Shown piece by piece: positions 1 to 5,161 of a stretch of 5,161 nt of DNA. The DNA comes from Deltaproteobacteria bacterium. Its GTDB lineage: Bacteria > Myxococcota_A > UBA9160 > SMWR01. The notes beneath the pieces were generated by a model. The model saw only the letters and a list, made by a program, of their open reading frames with translations, was not told the origin of the DNA and searched no databases. The stretch's first letter is position 1, and every line of letters begins with the position of its first letter. Location of the stretch: positions 1 through 5,161 of the forward strand of contig JAJDAM010000580.1 in assembly GCA_029261905.1 (NCBI GenBank), read 5' to 3'. Both the position numbers and the translations under genes were made by a program.

Positions 1-1606
1 GATTGGGGAGCGGCACCCGGTTTTCGCTGTACAGCAGCTGATAGAAGTTCTCCGCGTCGGGAAAATCGGCGGCCCAGCCGGCGATGATGATCTGGAAATT
101 CCCCGATTCGATCCGTTTCAGGAATGCTGAAAAAGTCTGGAAATTGGGCTTGACCCGAATCCCGATGCCTTCGAGTTCGTGGCGCACGAACTCGAAGGCC
201 TGGCGGGCGTCCTTGGTGGATGCCCGGTAGTCGATCGTCAGTTCGGGCAATCCCTCGCCACCCGGGTAGCCCGCTTCGACGAGTTTCTTCTTGGCGGCTA
301 CGAGGTCGACTCTGAGCCTCTCGAACCCGATGTCATTCTCGCTACCTGCGATGGGGTGCGGAACGATCGTTGCAAGAGGCAATCCGCGATCGTTCAACAA
401 AATCTTGATGTACTTGTCGACATCCAATGCCAGCGCGATGGCCTGGCGGAGCGCCTTGTTCTTGCCGACCAGCGGATCGTCCATGTTGAAAACGAGAAAT
501 TCGGCGCTCAGTCCGGGTTCCACGTACATGCCGAACTGCTCGTCGAAGGGGGGCTTCAAGTGGAATTCTCCGGCGTCGTCACGAAATGCCATCTTCGTAA
601 AGCTGTCCTTGTCCATCCCGAGCCAATCGATCTGTCCCTTGCGAAACTGCAGCATCGCGGGTTGCGGCTCTTCGATCAGCGGGAGCCGAACCTCGTCGGC
701 AAAGGGCAGCTTCTTGCCGGCATCGACCAGGAGCCCTTTTTCTTCGTCGCCCGGCGCGCCGCTGTCCGGGTAGCGTTCGTGGTAGTTCGGGTTCTTCTCG
801 AGCACGATCGTGCCACGTCTCGAGTACTCCTTGATCGTGAATGGGCCGGTACCGACCGGGTGATTGCCGAACTCCTCGCCGTAATGGTCGACCGCCTCTT
901 TCGGAACGATCGACATGATCTGAGCAGCGAACGGATACAGGGCCAGCGGGTTTTCGCCGGTGAATCGAATCTGGAACTGGTAGTCGTCGATACGGATCAG
1001 GCCGGCAACGTCGTGTGCGTCGTAGTCCACTCCCTTTCCGAGTTCGCGTGTCTTGGCGCGAAACTCGTCGAGGCCCGACACGAAGCCGGCGAGCAGCGGA
1101 TAGCTCTTGCTGTTTTCGTTCGCGTCTGCGAAGCGTTTGATGTTGTAGATCACGTCGTCGCTGTTGAGTTCGCGGCCTGTGCCTCCCTCGAAACACTCGT
1201 CGTCGCTGAAGTGCACCCCCTTCTTGAGTGTGAAGGAATACGTGACACCGTCGGCTTGCTTCTCGGGCATTCGCTCCAGCAACAACGGGACGAGTTCGTA
1301 GGGGCGCTTCAAATAGTGATAGGTCAGCAGCGTGTCGTACACGTTCATGAGTATTTCGGACGATGCCTGGTCGAATTGTTTGATCGGATCCAGGTTCTTG
1401 TGGGCGGACGTTCGCAGCCCATACAGGACCTTCCGATCCGATGCAGGCTGACCGGTCGAGGATTCGCTCGCGGGCCCGTCCGCTTCGTCGCTACAGCCGA
1501 CTCCGGTCGAGAGAGCCAGAGCCGCGACAGCGAGGGTGGCCACTGCCCCCAGGGTTGGCACGGTGAACCACCGAAGTGGACGAGTCGTTTGCGCGGTTGC
1601 TTGCAT
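1..1606 (-). CDS. ABC importer substrate-binding lipoprotein, family 5 (peptide/nickel type), C-terminus cut by window edge
   Basis: This is the solute receptor of an Opp/Dpp-type ABC importer, expected to be a membrane-anchored lipoprotein in the periplasm. The frame is open from an ATG at 1606 to the window edge, giving 535 residues without a stop. Residues 1-37 form a signal peptide: a basic start (R9, R12), a hydrophobic core at about 13-34, then TGVG-C38, which fits the relaxed lipobox rule. A low-complexity Ser/Asp/Glu linker follows. Family-5 hallmarks are LDPIKQFDQASSEILMNVYD (72-91), LKKGVHFSDD (127-136), LNSDDVIYNIKRF (147-159), VGTGPFTIKEY (251-261) and KNKALRQAIALALD (382-395). 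A Cys-containing insert lies at 136-146, and a longer one (about 279-303) precedes the ligand-lobe segment FRKGQIDW (321-328). Roughly 60-90 C-terminal residues appear to be missing. An SD AGGAG lies 8 nt before the ATG. The gene is third in a unit with two ATPases. The family is secure; the substrate is unknown, and peptide is only the default. Confidence 0.93.
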   Translation of the reverse strand, partial: MQATAQTTRPLRWFTVPTLGAVATLAVAALALSTGVGCSDEADGPASESSTGQPASDRKVLYGLRTSAHKNLDPIKQFDQASSEILMNVYDTLLTYHYLKRPYELVPLLLERMPEKQADGVTYSFTLKKGVHFSDDECFEGGTGRELNSDDVIYNIKRFADANENSKSYPLLAGFVSGLDEFRAKTRELGKGVDYDAHDVAGLIRIDDYQFQIRFTGENPLALYPFAAQIMSIVPKEAVDHYGEEFGNHPVGTGPFTIKEYSRRGTIVLEKNPNYHERYPDSGAPGDEEKGLLVDAGKKLPFADEVRLPLIEEPQPAMLQFRKGQIDWLGMDKDSFTKMAFRDDAGEFHLKPPFDEQFGMYVEPGLSAEFLVFNMDDPLVGKNKALRQAIALALDVDKYIKILLNDRGLPLATIVPHPIAGSENDIGFERLRVDLVAAKKKLVEAGYPGGEGLPELTIDYRASTKDARQAFEFVRHELEGIGIRVKPNFQTFSAFLKRIESGNFQIIIAGWAADFPDAENFYQLLYSENRVPLPN

Positions 1607-1614
1607 GAATCTCG

Positions 1615-1619
1615 CTCCT
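1615..1619 (-). promoter_or_regulatory. Shine-Dalgarno for the binding-protein gene, overlapping the upstream stop codon
   Basis: On the minus strand AGGAG ends 8 nt before the ATG at 1606. It shares bases with the TAG stop (1618-1620) of the preceding ATPase gene. This arrangement is typical of translationally coupled operon genes, and it supports the 1606 start. Confidence 0.8.
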
Positions 1620-2601
1620 ATGTCCGAAGCTCGTCGGCGAAATGGCAGGCGACGGCGTGATCCGATGCGCCAGACAGCGCCTCGAGGTTCGGGGCTTGCT
1701 GCTTGCAGATGTCCCGTACGTGCGGACAGCGGGTATGAAACGCGCAGCCCGGCGGAGGCCGGCTTGGATTCGGGACGTCGCCTTCGAGTGGCTGGCGCTC
1801 GGTGCGCCGCCGCGGATCGGGATTCGGCAGGCTAGCGAGCAGCGCTTGCGTGTAGGGGTGGGAGGGATGCGTGTAGATGCCCCGCGCCTCCGCGATTTCC
1901 ACGATGTGGCCGAGGTACATCACTGCAACTCGGTCCGAGACGTACTTGACCACCGTCAGATCGTGAGAGATGAAAATGTATGTGAGCCCGAGTTCCTGTT
2001 GAAGATCGACCAGCAGGTTCAGGACCTGGCTCTGAATGGAAACGTCGAGTGCGGAGACCGGTTCGTCGGCCACGATCAGCTCGGGTCCCAGAATCAGGGC
2101 TCGCGCGATGCCGATCCGCTGTCGCTGGCCTCCACTGAACTCATGCGGGTACTTGTGGAGGTCATCGCGACGCAGTCCGACCTTTTCCATCAGTGTTGCG
2201 ATCCGCTCGAACCGTTCCGCTGGATCGCCGATGCCGTGGATCCGAAGCGGCTCCTCGAGTGTCGACCGGATCGATTTGCGCGGATTGAGAGATGAATAGG
2301 GATCTTGAAAAATCATCTGCATTCGTCGACGCAGCGGGACCAGGTCCTTGGCGGGGAGAGTCGCGATTTCCTGCCCATCGAACTGGATCGAGCCGTCGGT
2401 AGGCTGATACAGGCGAACCAGCGCGCGACCGAGCGTGGACTTCCCGCAACCCGACTCACCGACGATCCCGAGCGTCTGGCCCTGTTCGAGTTCGAAACTG
2501 ACGCCATCTACCGCGAAGACGCTCCCGACGCGATGGCGAAGTACGCCTCCCATCACGGGGAAGTGCATCTTCACATCGCGAGCCTGGAGCAGCGTCGTCA
2601 A
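1618..2601 (-). CDS. Oligopeptide/dipeptide ABC importer ATPase, OppF/DppF type
   Basis: This is a cytoplasmic nucleotide-binding subunit that pairs with the OppD/DppD-type ATPase encoded just upstream to power solute import. Starting from TTG at 2601 gives 327 residues, the normal family length. Visible motifs are Walker A GESGCGKST (48-56), Q-loop MIFQDPYSSLNP (96-107), the ABC signature FSGGQRQRIGIARA (155-168), Walker B LIVADEP (175-181) with D-loop SALD, and the switch His in ISHD (H213). The C-terminal oligopeptide-transporter extension includes HPYTQALL (248-255) and four cysteines (C286, C292, C299, C319). Some relatives use this pattern to bind an Fe-S cluster. The frame is open further upstream, to an ATG at 2685, but those 28 residues are basic, unlike the family, and overlap the neighbour's conserved end. 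The TTG has a GGAAGG 8 nt upstream and overlaps the neighbour's stop as TTGA. A GTG at 2631 is a weaker alternative. Confidence 0.95.
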   Translation of the reverse strand: MTTLLQARDVKMHFPVMGGVLRHRVGSVFAVDGVSFELEQGQTLGIVGESGCGKSTLGRALVRLYQPTDGSIQFDGQEIATLPAKDLVPLRRRMQMIFQDPYSSLNPRKSIRSTLEEPLRIHGIGDPAERFERIATLMEKVGLRRDDLHKYPHEFSGGQRQRIGIARALILGPELIVADEPVSALDVSIQSQVLNLLVDLQQELGLTYIFISHDLTVVKYVSDRVAVMYLGHIVEIAEARGIYTHPSHPYTQALLASLPNPDPRRRTERQPLEGDVPNPSRPPPGCAFHTRCPHVRDICKQQAPNLEALSGASDHAVACHFADELRT

Positions 2602-3632
2602 GGCTCGAGCCTTCCCGAAACCAGATGACACGCGACATCGTGAATGTCGTCGACGGCTTCCAGTTGTGGAACTTCGCCGCGACACAGCGGTTGTGCGTGG
2701 GGGCAGCGCGGATGGAATCGGCAGCCCTCTGGCAGATTCTGGAGAGACGGCACGTTGCCTTCGATGGTGGACAACCCACCCTTGCGGGTGTCATTGAGGC
2801 CCGGAATCGATTTCAGCAGCCCCTGTGTGTAGGGGTGCTTCGGATTTTCGAAGATCGAGTAGATGTCGCCGCGTTCCGCGATTTTGCCCGCATACATGAT
2901 GACGACGCTGTCGGCGACTTCGGCCACCACGGCGAGATCGTGTGTGATCAGGATGATCGCGGTGGAGCGCTGCTGCTGGAGGTTGCGCATCAACGTGAGG
3001 ATCTGTGCCTGAATCGTCACATCGAGAGCGGTTGTGGGTTCGTCGGCGATCAACAGACTCGGCTCGCAGGCGAGCGCCATCGCGATCATCACGCGTTGCA
3101 GCATCCCACCGGACAATTGAAAGGGGTATTCGTCGACACGTTGCTCGGGATTGGGGATCTTGACTTCGTGCAACATGGCGATTGCAGCTTCACGCGCCTG
3201 CGCTCGGCCGTACCCTCGATGAGTCTTGAAGATCTCGATGATCTGCTGCCCCACGGTGAATACCGGGTTCAGAGCCGTCATCGGTTCCTGGAAAATCATC
3301 GAGATCTCGTTGCCGCGGATTTCGCGCATCTCGCGCTCGGAGAGGTCGAGCAGGTTGGTACCCTTGAAATGAACGGACCCAGCGTCGATCGAACCGTTGT
3401 CGGCGGGAACGAGACGCATCACGGACAACGCCGTCACGCTCTTCCCGCAACCGGACTCTCCCACGACAGCCAACGTGCGACCGGCACCGACCTTGAAGCT
3501 CACCTGGTCGACGGCTCGAATCGTCCCGGTATCGGTCCGAAACGATGTGACGAGATCGACGACTTCCAGCAGCGCCGAGTCGGTCTGCGGTTGCACGGGT
3601 AGCGGCTGAGCGGGCAGCGACGGTGTGTTCAT
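2598..3632 (-). CDS. Oligopeptide/dipeptide ABC importer ATPase, OppD/DppD type
   Basis: This is the second cytoplasmic ATPase of the importer and the first gene of the minus-strand unit. It has 344 residues from ATG at 3632. Residues 1-19 are a Pro/Gln-rich, non-conserved leader, and the family homology begins at ALLEVVDLVTSF (20-31). Motifs are Walker A GESGCGKS (58-65), Q-loop SMIFQEPMTALNP (111-123), signature QLSGGMLQRVMIA (172-184), where the Met-Leu form is usual for OppD/DppD, Walker B LLIADEPTTALD (193-204), and switch H231 in ITHD. The C-terminal extension has HPYTQGLL (266-273) and cysteines C304, C310, C317 and C335 in the conserved oligopeptide-transporter pattern. The frame is open for 84 more codons, to an ATG at 3884, but that stretch has atypical composition and would run into the divergent gene, so I reject it. 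No clear Shine-Dalgarno precedes 3632, so initiation may be weak. The family is certain; the peptide specificity is inferred. Confidence 0.95.
   Translation of the reverse strand: MNTPSLPAQPLPVQPQTDSALLEVVDLVTSFRTDTGTIRAVDQVSFKVGAGRTLAVVGESGCGKSVTALSVMRLVPADNGSIDAGSVHFKGTNLLDLSEREMREIRGNEISMIFQEPMTALNPVFTVGQQIIEIFKTHRGYGRAQAREAAIAMLHEVKIPNPEQRVDEYPFQLSGGMLQRVMIAMALACEPSLLIADEPTTALDVTIQAQILTLMRNLQQQRSTAIILITHDLAVVAEVADSVVIMYAGKIAERGDIYSIFENPKHPYTQGLLKSIPGLNDTRKGGLSTIEGNVPSLQNLPEGCRFHPRCPHAQPLCRGEVPQLEAVDDIHDVACHLVSGRLEP
2610..2615 (-). promoter_or_regulatory. Shine-Dalgarno-like GGAAGG supporting a TTG start
   Basis: On the minus strand GGAAGG ends 8 nt before the TTG at 2601. No comparable purine block stands before the alternative GTG at 2631. 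This site is the main reason for choosing TTG as the start of the OppF/DppF-type gene. Confidence 0.6.
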
Positions 3633-3748
3633 GCGTGGACGGCCGGATGGGCAGTCAGGTTCTCTTCCCCCGGAGCACTGAGTAGCAGATGGCGTACCAG
3701 AACAAGAGTCGGATTCACCGTGTTGCCTGCACGCGTTCGAATGACTTC

Positions 3749-3760
3749 CCCGAGATCGGG
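3749..3760. repeat. Inverted repeat CCCGA-GA-TCGGG
   Basis: Perfect 5-bp arms are separated by 2 nt, within the divergent intergenic region. The site is too short to be a terminator, and no T-run follows. It could be half of an operator, but 5-bp arms also arise by chance in GC-rich DNA. Confidence 0.4.
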
Positions 3761-3762
3761 TG

Positions 3763-3773
3763 TCCGCGGCGGA
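3763..3773. repeat. Inverted repeat TCCGC-G-GCGGA
   Basis: Perfect 5-bp arms surround a single central base, 2 nt after the preceding inverted repeat. Its outer TCCG...CGGA ends are shared with the repeat at 3788-3800, which makes a common binding protein conceivable but unproven. Confidence 0.4.
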
Positions 3774-3787
3774 TTCTGTCGGTCTTT

Positions 3788-3800
3788 TCCGATCGTCGGA
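3788..3800. promoter_or_regulatory. Operator-like inverted repeat TCCGA-TCG-TCGGA next to a -10-like box
   Basis: Perfect 5-bp arms with a 3-nt spacer directly abut TATGCT (3801-3806), the best -10-like hexamer ahead of the VOC gene. A repeat between -35 and -10 is a classic repressor position. The -35 itself is not recognisable, so the assignment is tentative. Confidence 0.4.
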
Positions 3801-3871
3801 TATGCTGACGACGAGGGCCGAAGCTGATGGCCAGCGGAAATGAGGAACCAACGATTCCTCGCGGGGGTAGC

Positions 3872-4570
3872 ATGAAACTGGCAAAAAACGTGCTGGATTT
3901 CGGTCTGTACACGATGCAGCTCGATCCGATGCTCGAATTCTGGCGATCCGAGGTGGGATTACCCTACGAGGAGATGCTGCCCGCCGGCAAAGGGGTTCGT
4001 CAGCACCGCCATGGCTTGAACGGGTCCGTGTTCAAGTTGAACCACTCCCGCGAACCGCTCACTGATCTGGCCCAGAGTGGCTATCGGGAACTGTTGATCG
4101 CGCGAGAGGGCGCCTTCGGCGAGCAGACGCTCGCGGATCCGGACGGAAACCGGGTGCGGCTGGTCGAGCCGGGCTTCCAGGGGATCGACGGCATCGGAAT
4201 CCGGCTGGCCGTTCACAGCGCCAAGGCACATCACGCGTTCTATCGAGAGGCGCTCGGACTCGACGCGGTCGACGAGCAGTCCTACCGCTGGGGCAATACC
4301 GTGCTGTCGTTCGTGGAGGATCCGTCCATCGCAGCCGATGCTGCGACGACCCGCAATGAAGTCATGCGGGCACCGGGGTATCGCTATCTCACGGTCCAGG
4401 TCTGGGATGTCGACGCCGAGTATGCCGGCGCGATCGATCGGGGCGCCATGCCGGGGTTCGCGCCAATGACACTCGGAAAGGTCGCCCGGATCGGGTTCAT
4501 CCGCGATCCCGATGGCAATTGGATCGAGATTTCTCAGCGAGCATCGTTGACGGGTGCGCTTCCCGCTTAG
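3872..4570 (+). CDS. Two-module VOC (glyoxalase/dioxygenase superfamily) protein
   Basis: This is a 232-residue, probably cytoplasmic protein made of two tandem vicinal-oxygen-chelate modules. The first (about 3-100) ends in the typical DPDGNRVRLVEPG. The second (about 106-222) opens with GIGIRLAVHSAKAHHAFYREALGL-like sequence and ends in RDPDGNWIEIS. Two modules in one chain can form one complete VOC barrel. By eye, the positions that usually hold metal-binding His residues are D9, about R72, about I110 and Y172. Of the usual Glu positions only E219 is kept, while R96 sits at the first. Isomerase or dioxygenase chemistry is therefore not assured, and a binding role or atypical chemistry is possible. 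I chose ATG 3872 because MKLAKNVLDFGLYT matches where this family begins. An in-frame ATG at 3827 with GAGGG 9 nt upstream would add 15 residues and cannot be excluded. The gene is divergent from the transporter unit and followed by a MaoC-like gene. No substrate can be named. Confidence 0.88.
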   Translation: MKLAKNVLDFGLYTMQLDPMLEFWRSEVGLPYEEMLPAGKGVRQHRHGLNGSVFKLNHSREPLTDLAQSGYRELLIAREGAFGEQTLADPDGNRVRLVEPGFQGIDGIGIRLAVHSAKAHHAFYREALGLDAVDEQSYRWGNTVLSFVEDPSIAADAATTRNEVMRAPGYRYLTVQVWDVDAEYAGAIDRGAMPGFAPMTLGKVARIGFIRDPDGNWIEISQRASLTGALPA

Positions 4571-4573
4571 GGT

Positions 4574-4594
4574 CATCTCGCATCTCGCATCTCG
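4574..4594 (+). repeat. Perfect tandem repeat, 3 x CATCTCG
   Basis: Three identical 7-bp units lie head to tail, beginning 3 nt after the stop of the VOC gene. A degenerate fourth unit (CTTCCCG) follows. The repeat is noncoding, as far as I can see, and has no obvious hairpin. It may be simple replication slippage. Confidence 0.85.
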
Positions 4595-4671
4595 CTTCCC
4601 GATCGCCCCGCGTCAGGAGTCCTTCACCTATCGATCCAGTCGTCGAGTTCGAGACGGTGTATGCTGCGCGC

Positions 4672-5161
4672 GTGCCTCTTTCTTCGAACAGCGTCGGCGC
4701 AACGGGCCAGTGGGTTTCGACTCCGATCGATGCGCGCTGGACGATGGCCTATGCGGCCGGTCTCGGTGATGCATCGGCCCCCTACCTGGACACCGCGGCG
4801 CGGCCGGACGTGCTCGCCCATCCGCTGTTTCCGGTTTGCTTCGAGTGGCCGGTTTTTCTCGGCGTCCACGAACTGGCTGAAAACAGGGATCTCGTGGCGG
4901 CCGAGAGAGTGCGCGGCGTCCACTTCTCGCATCACATCGTGCTCCACCAGCCGATCCGCGCGGGACAGACGTTGCGAACGCGTGCACGGGTTGCCGCAGT
5001 CACCCGCCATCGCGCCGGTGCGTACCAGATCGTGGAACTCGAAACGGTCGACGCCGCCCAATCTCCCGTTTGTACCACCTGGTACGGCTCGCTGTATCGC
5101 GACACGGATCTGATCGGCAACGATGCAACGAGCGGGGATTTGCCGTCCGAACCGGAGCGAA
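4672..5161 (+). CDS. MaoC-like hot-dog dehydratase, N-terminal half (cut by window edge)
   Basis: The frame is open from GTG at 4672 to the right edge, giving 163 residues with no stop. It reads as the N-terminal hot-dog domain of MaoC/FAS1-like dehydratases: VGATGQWVSTPIDARWTMAYA (8-28, quoted here only in part as key residues W14, D20, W23, Y27), GLGD (30-33), HPLFPVCFEWP (50-60), then GVHFSHHIVLHQPIRAG (82-98) and the strands LRTRARV and AYQIVELETVDA. Full-length relatives have about 280-300 residues, with the catalytic Asp/His motif in the second hot-dog domain, which lies outside the window. Activity therefore cannot be judged. The likely chemistry is hydration/dehydration of a CoA- or ACP-bound thioester. 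The start is uncertain: GTG 4657 is also in frame (adding five residues), neither has a clear Shine-Dalgarno, and there is no in-frame ATG upstream. It lies 101 nt after the VOC gene on the same strand, so co-transcription is possible. Confidence 0.85.
   Translation, partial: MPLSSNSVGATGQWVSTPIDARWTMAYAAGLGDASAPYLDTAARPDVLAHPLFPVCFEWPVFLGVHELAENRDLVAAERVRGVHFSHHIVLHQPIRAGQTLRTRARVAAVTRHRAGAYQIVELETVDAAQSPVCTTWYGSLYRDTDLIGNDATSGDLPSEPER

Larger units (their letters stand above)
3633..3871. promoter_or_regulatory. Divergent intergenic control region
   Basis: These 239 nt separate the start of the minus-strand transporter unit from the plus-strand VOC gene, so promoters for both should lie here. 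No protein-like frame stands out. Plus-strand features are a -10-like TATGCT (3801-3806) with no good -35, a GAGGG (3813-3817) 9 nt before an alternative ATG at 3827, and three short inverted repeats between 3749 and 3800. I cannot place a convincing sigma-70 promoter for the minus strand. A purine-rich stretch on the minus strand at about 3661-3675 is too far from the ATG at 3632 to serve it directly. Confidence 0.5.

Noticed and set aside
179..1660. Plus-strand open frame of 493 codons
   Set aside because: It is antisense to the binding-protein gene, whose minus-strand translation matches family 5 along its whole length. The plus-strand product has no domain-like pattern. Long antisense frames are common opposite GC-rich genes.
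1642..2295. Plus-strand open frame of 217 codons
   Set aside because: It is antisense to the OppF/DppF-type ATPase and has no motif of its own.
2625..3602. Plus-strand open frame of 325 codons
   Set aside because: It lies opposite the OppD/DppD-type ATPase, which has all ABC motifs in order. The plus-strand product shows no recognisable motif.
3633..3884. 84-residue N-terminal extension of the OppD/DppD-type ATPase up to an ATG at 3884
   Set aside because: The sequence is Ser/Arg/Cys-rich and unlike the family, overlaps the start of the divergent VOC gene, and occupies the only possible promoter space.
3959..4576. Minus-strand open frame of 205 codons
   Set aside because: It is antisense to the VOC gene, whose two DPDGN signatures identify the coding strand.
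4571..4671. Possible rho-independent terminator after the VOC gene
   Set aside because: I found no stable GC hairpin followed by a T-run. The spacer holds only the heptamer repeat and an AGGAG, so termination there is not supported.
4624..5120. Several minus-strand and alternate plus-strand frames of 62-150 codons
   Set aside because: All overlap the MaoC-like reading frame, whose translation shows clear hot-dog family sequence. The others are Arg/Ser/Pro-rich shadow products.
1..5161. CRISPR array, tRNA, rRNA, insertion sequence or defence gene
   Set aside because: No regularly spaced direct repeats, tRNA-like cloverleaf, transposase motif or terminal inverted repeats were seen on either strand.

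Overview
The window looks like an ordinary stretch of a GC-rich bacterial chromosome. It holds parts of two divergently oriented transcription units. The protein style suggests a Gram-negative lineage, perhaps a myxobacterial, deltaproteobacterial or related environmental group. The clues are a family-5 binding lipoprotein with a Cys-containing 'DDECFEGGTGRE'-type insert, a tandem VOC protein and a MaoC-type hot-dog protein. This taxonomic guess is inference from memory of family members and was not computed.

Left unit, minus strand, about 1-3632. Three genes are tightly packed and read right to left: an OppD/DppD-type ATPase (3632 to 2598), an OppF/DppF-type ATPase (2601 to 1618), and a family-5 peptide/nickel-type substrate-binding lipoprotein (1606 leftwards off the window edge). 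The two ATPase genes overlap in a TTGA stop/start. The lipoprotein gene follows its neighbour by 11 nt, with its Shine-Dalgarno overlapping the upstream stop codon. Together they encode the cytoplasmic motor pair and the solute receptor of one ABC importer for oligopeptides or similar small solutes. The two permease subunits are not in the window. They would be expected beyond the left edge, or elsewhere on the genome.

Centre, 3633-3871. This divergent intergenic region has no convincing gene. It carries three short inverted repeats within 52 bp, the last of them abutting a weak -10-like TATGCT. It is the likely control region for both units, but this is inference.

Right unit, plus strand, 3872-5161. 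A two-module VOC (glyoxalase/dioxygenase superfamily) protein is followed, after a 101-nt spacer with a perfect 3 x 7-bp tandem repeat, by the N-terminal half of a MaoC-like hot-dog dehydratase that runs off the right edge. The pair suggests acyl-CoA or aromatic/small-molecule metabolism, but no pathway can be assigned.

I found no RNA gene, CRISPR array, mobile element, phage gene or defence system. I do not see an undescribed system here. The points most worth a second look are the inverted-repeat cluster, the VOC protein whose canonical metal ligands appear to be missing, and the non-ATG or poorly defined starts.
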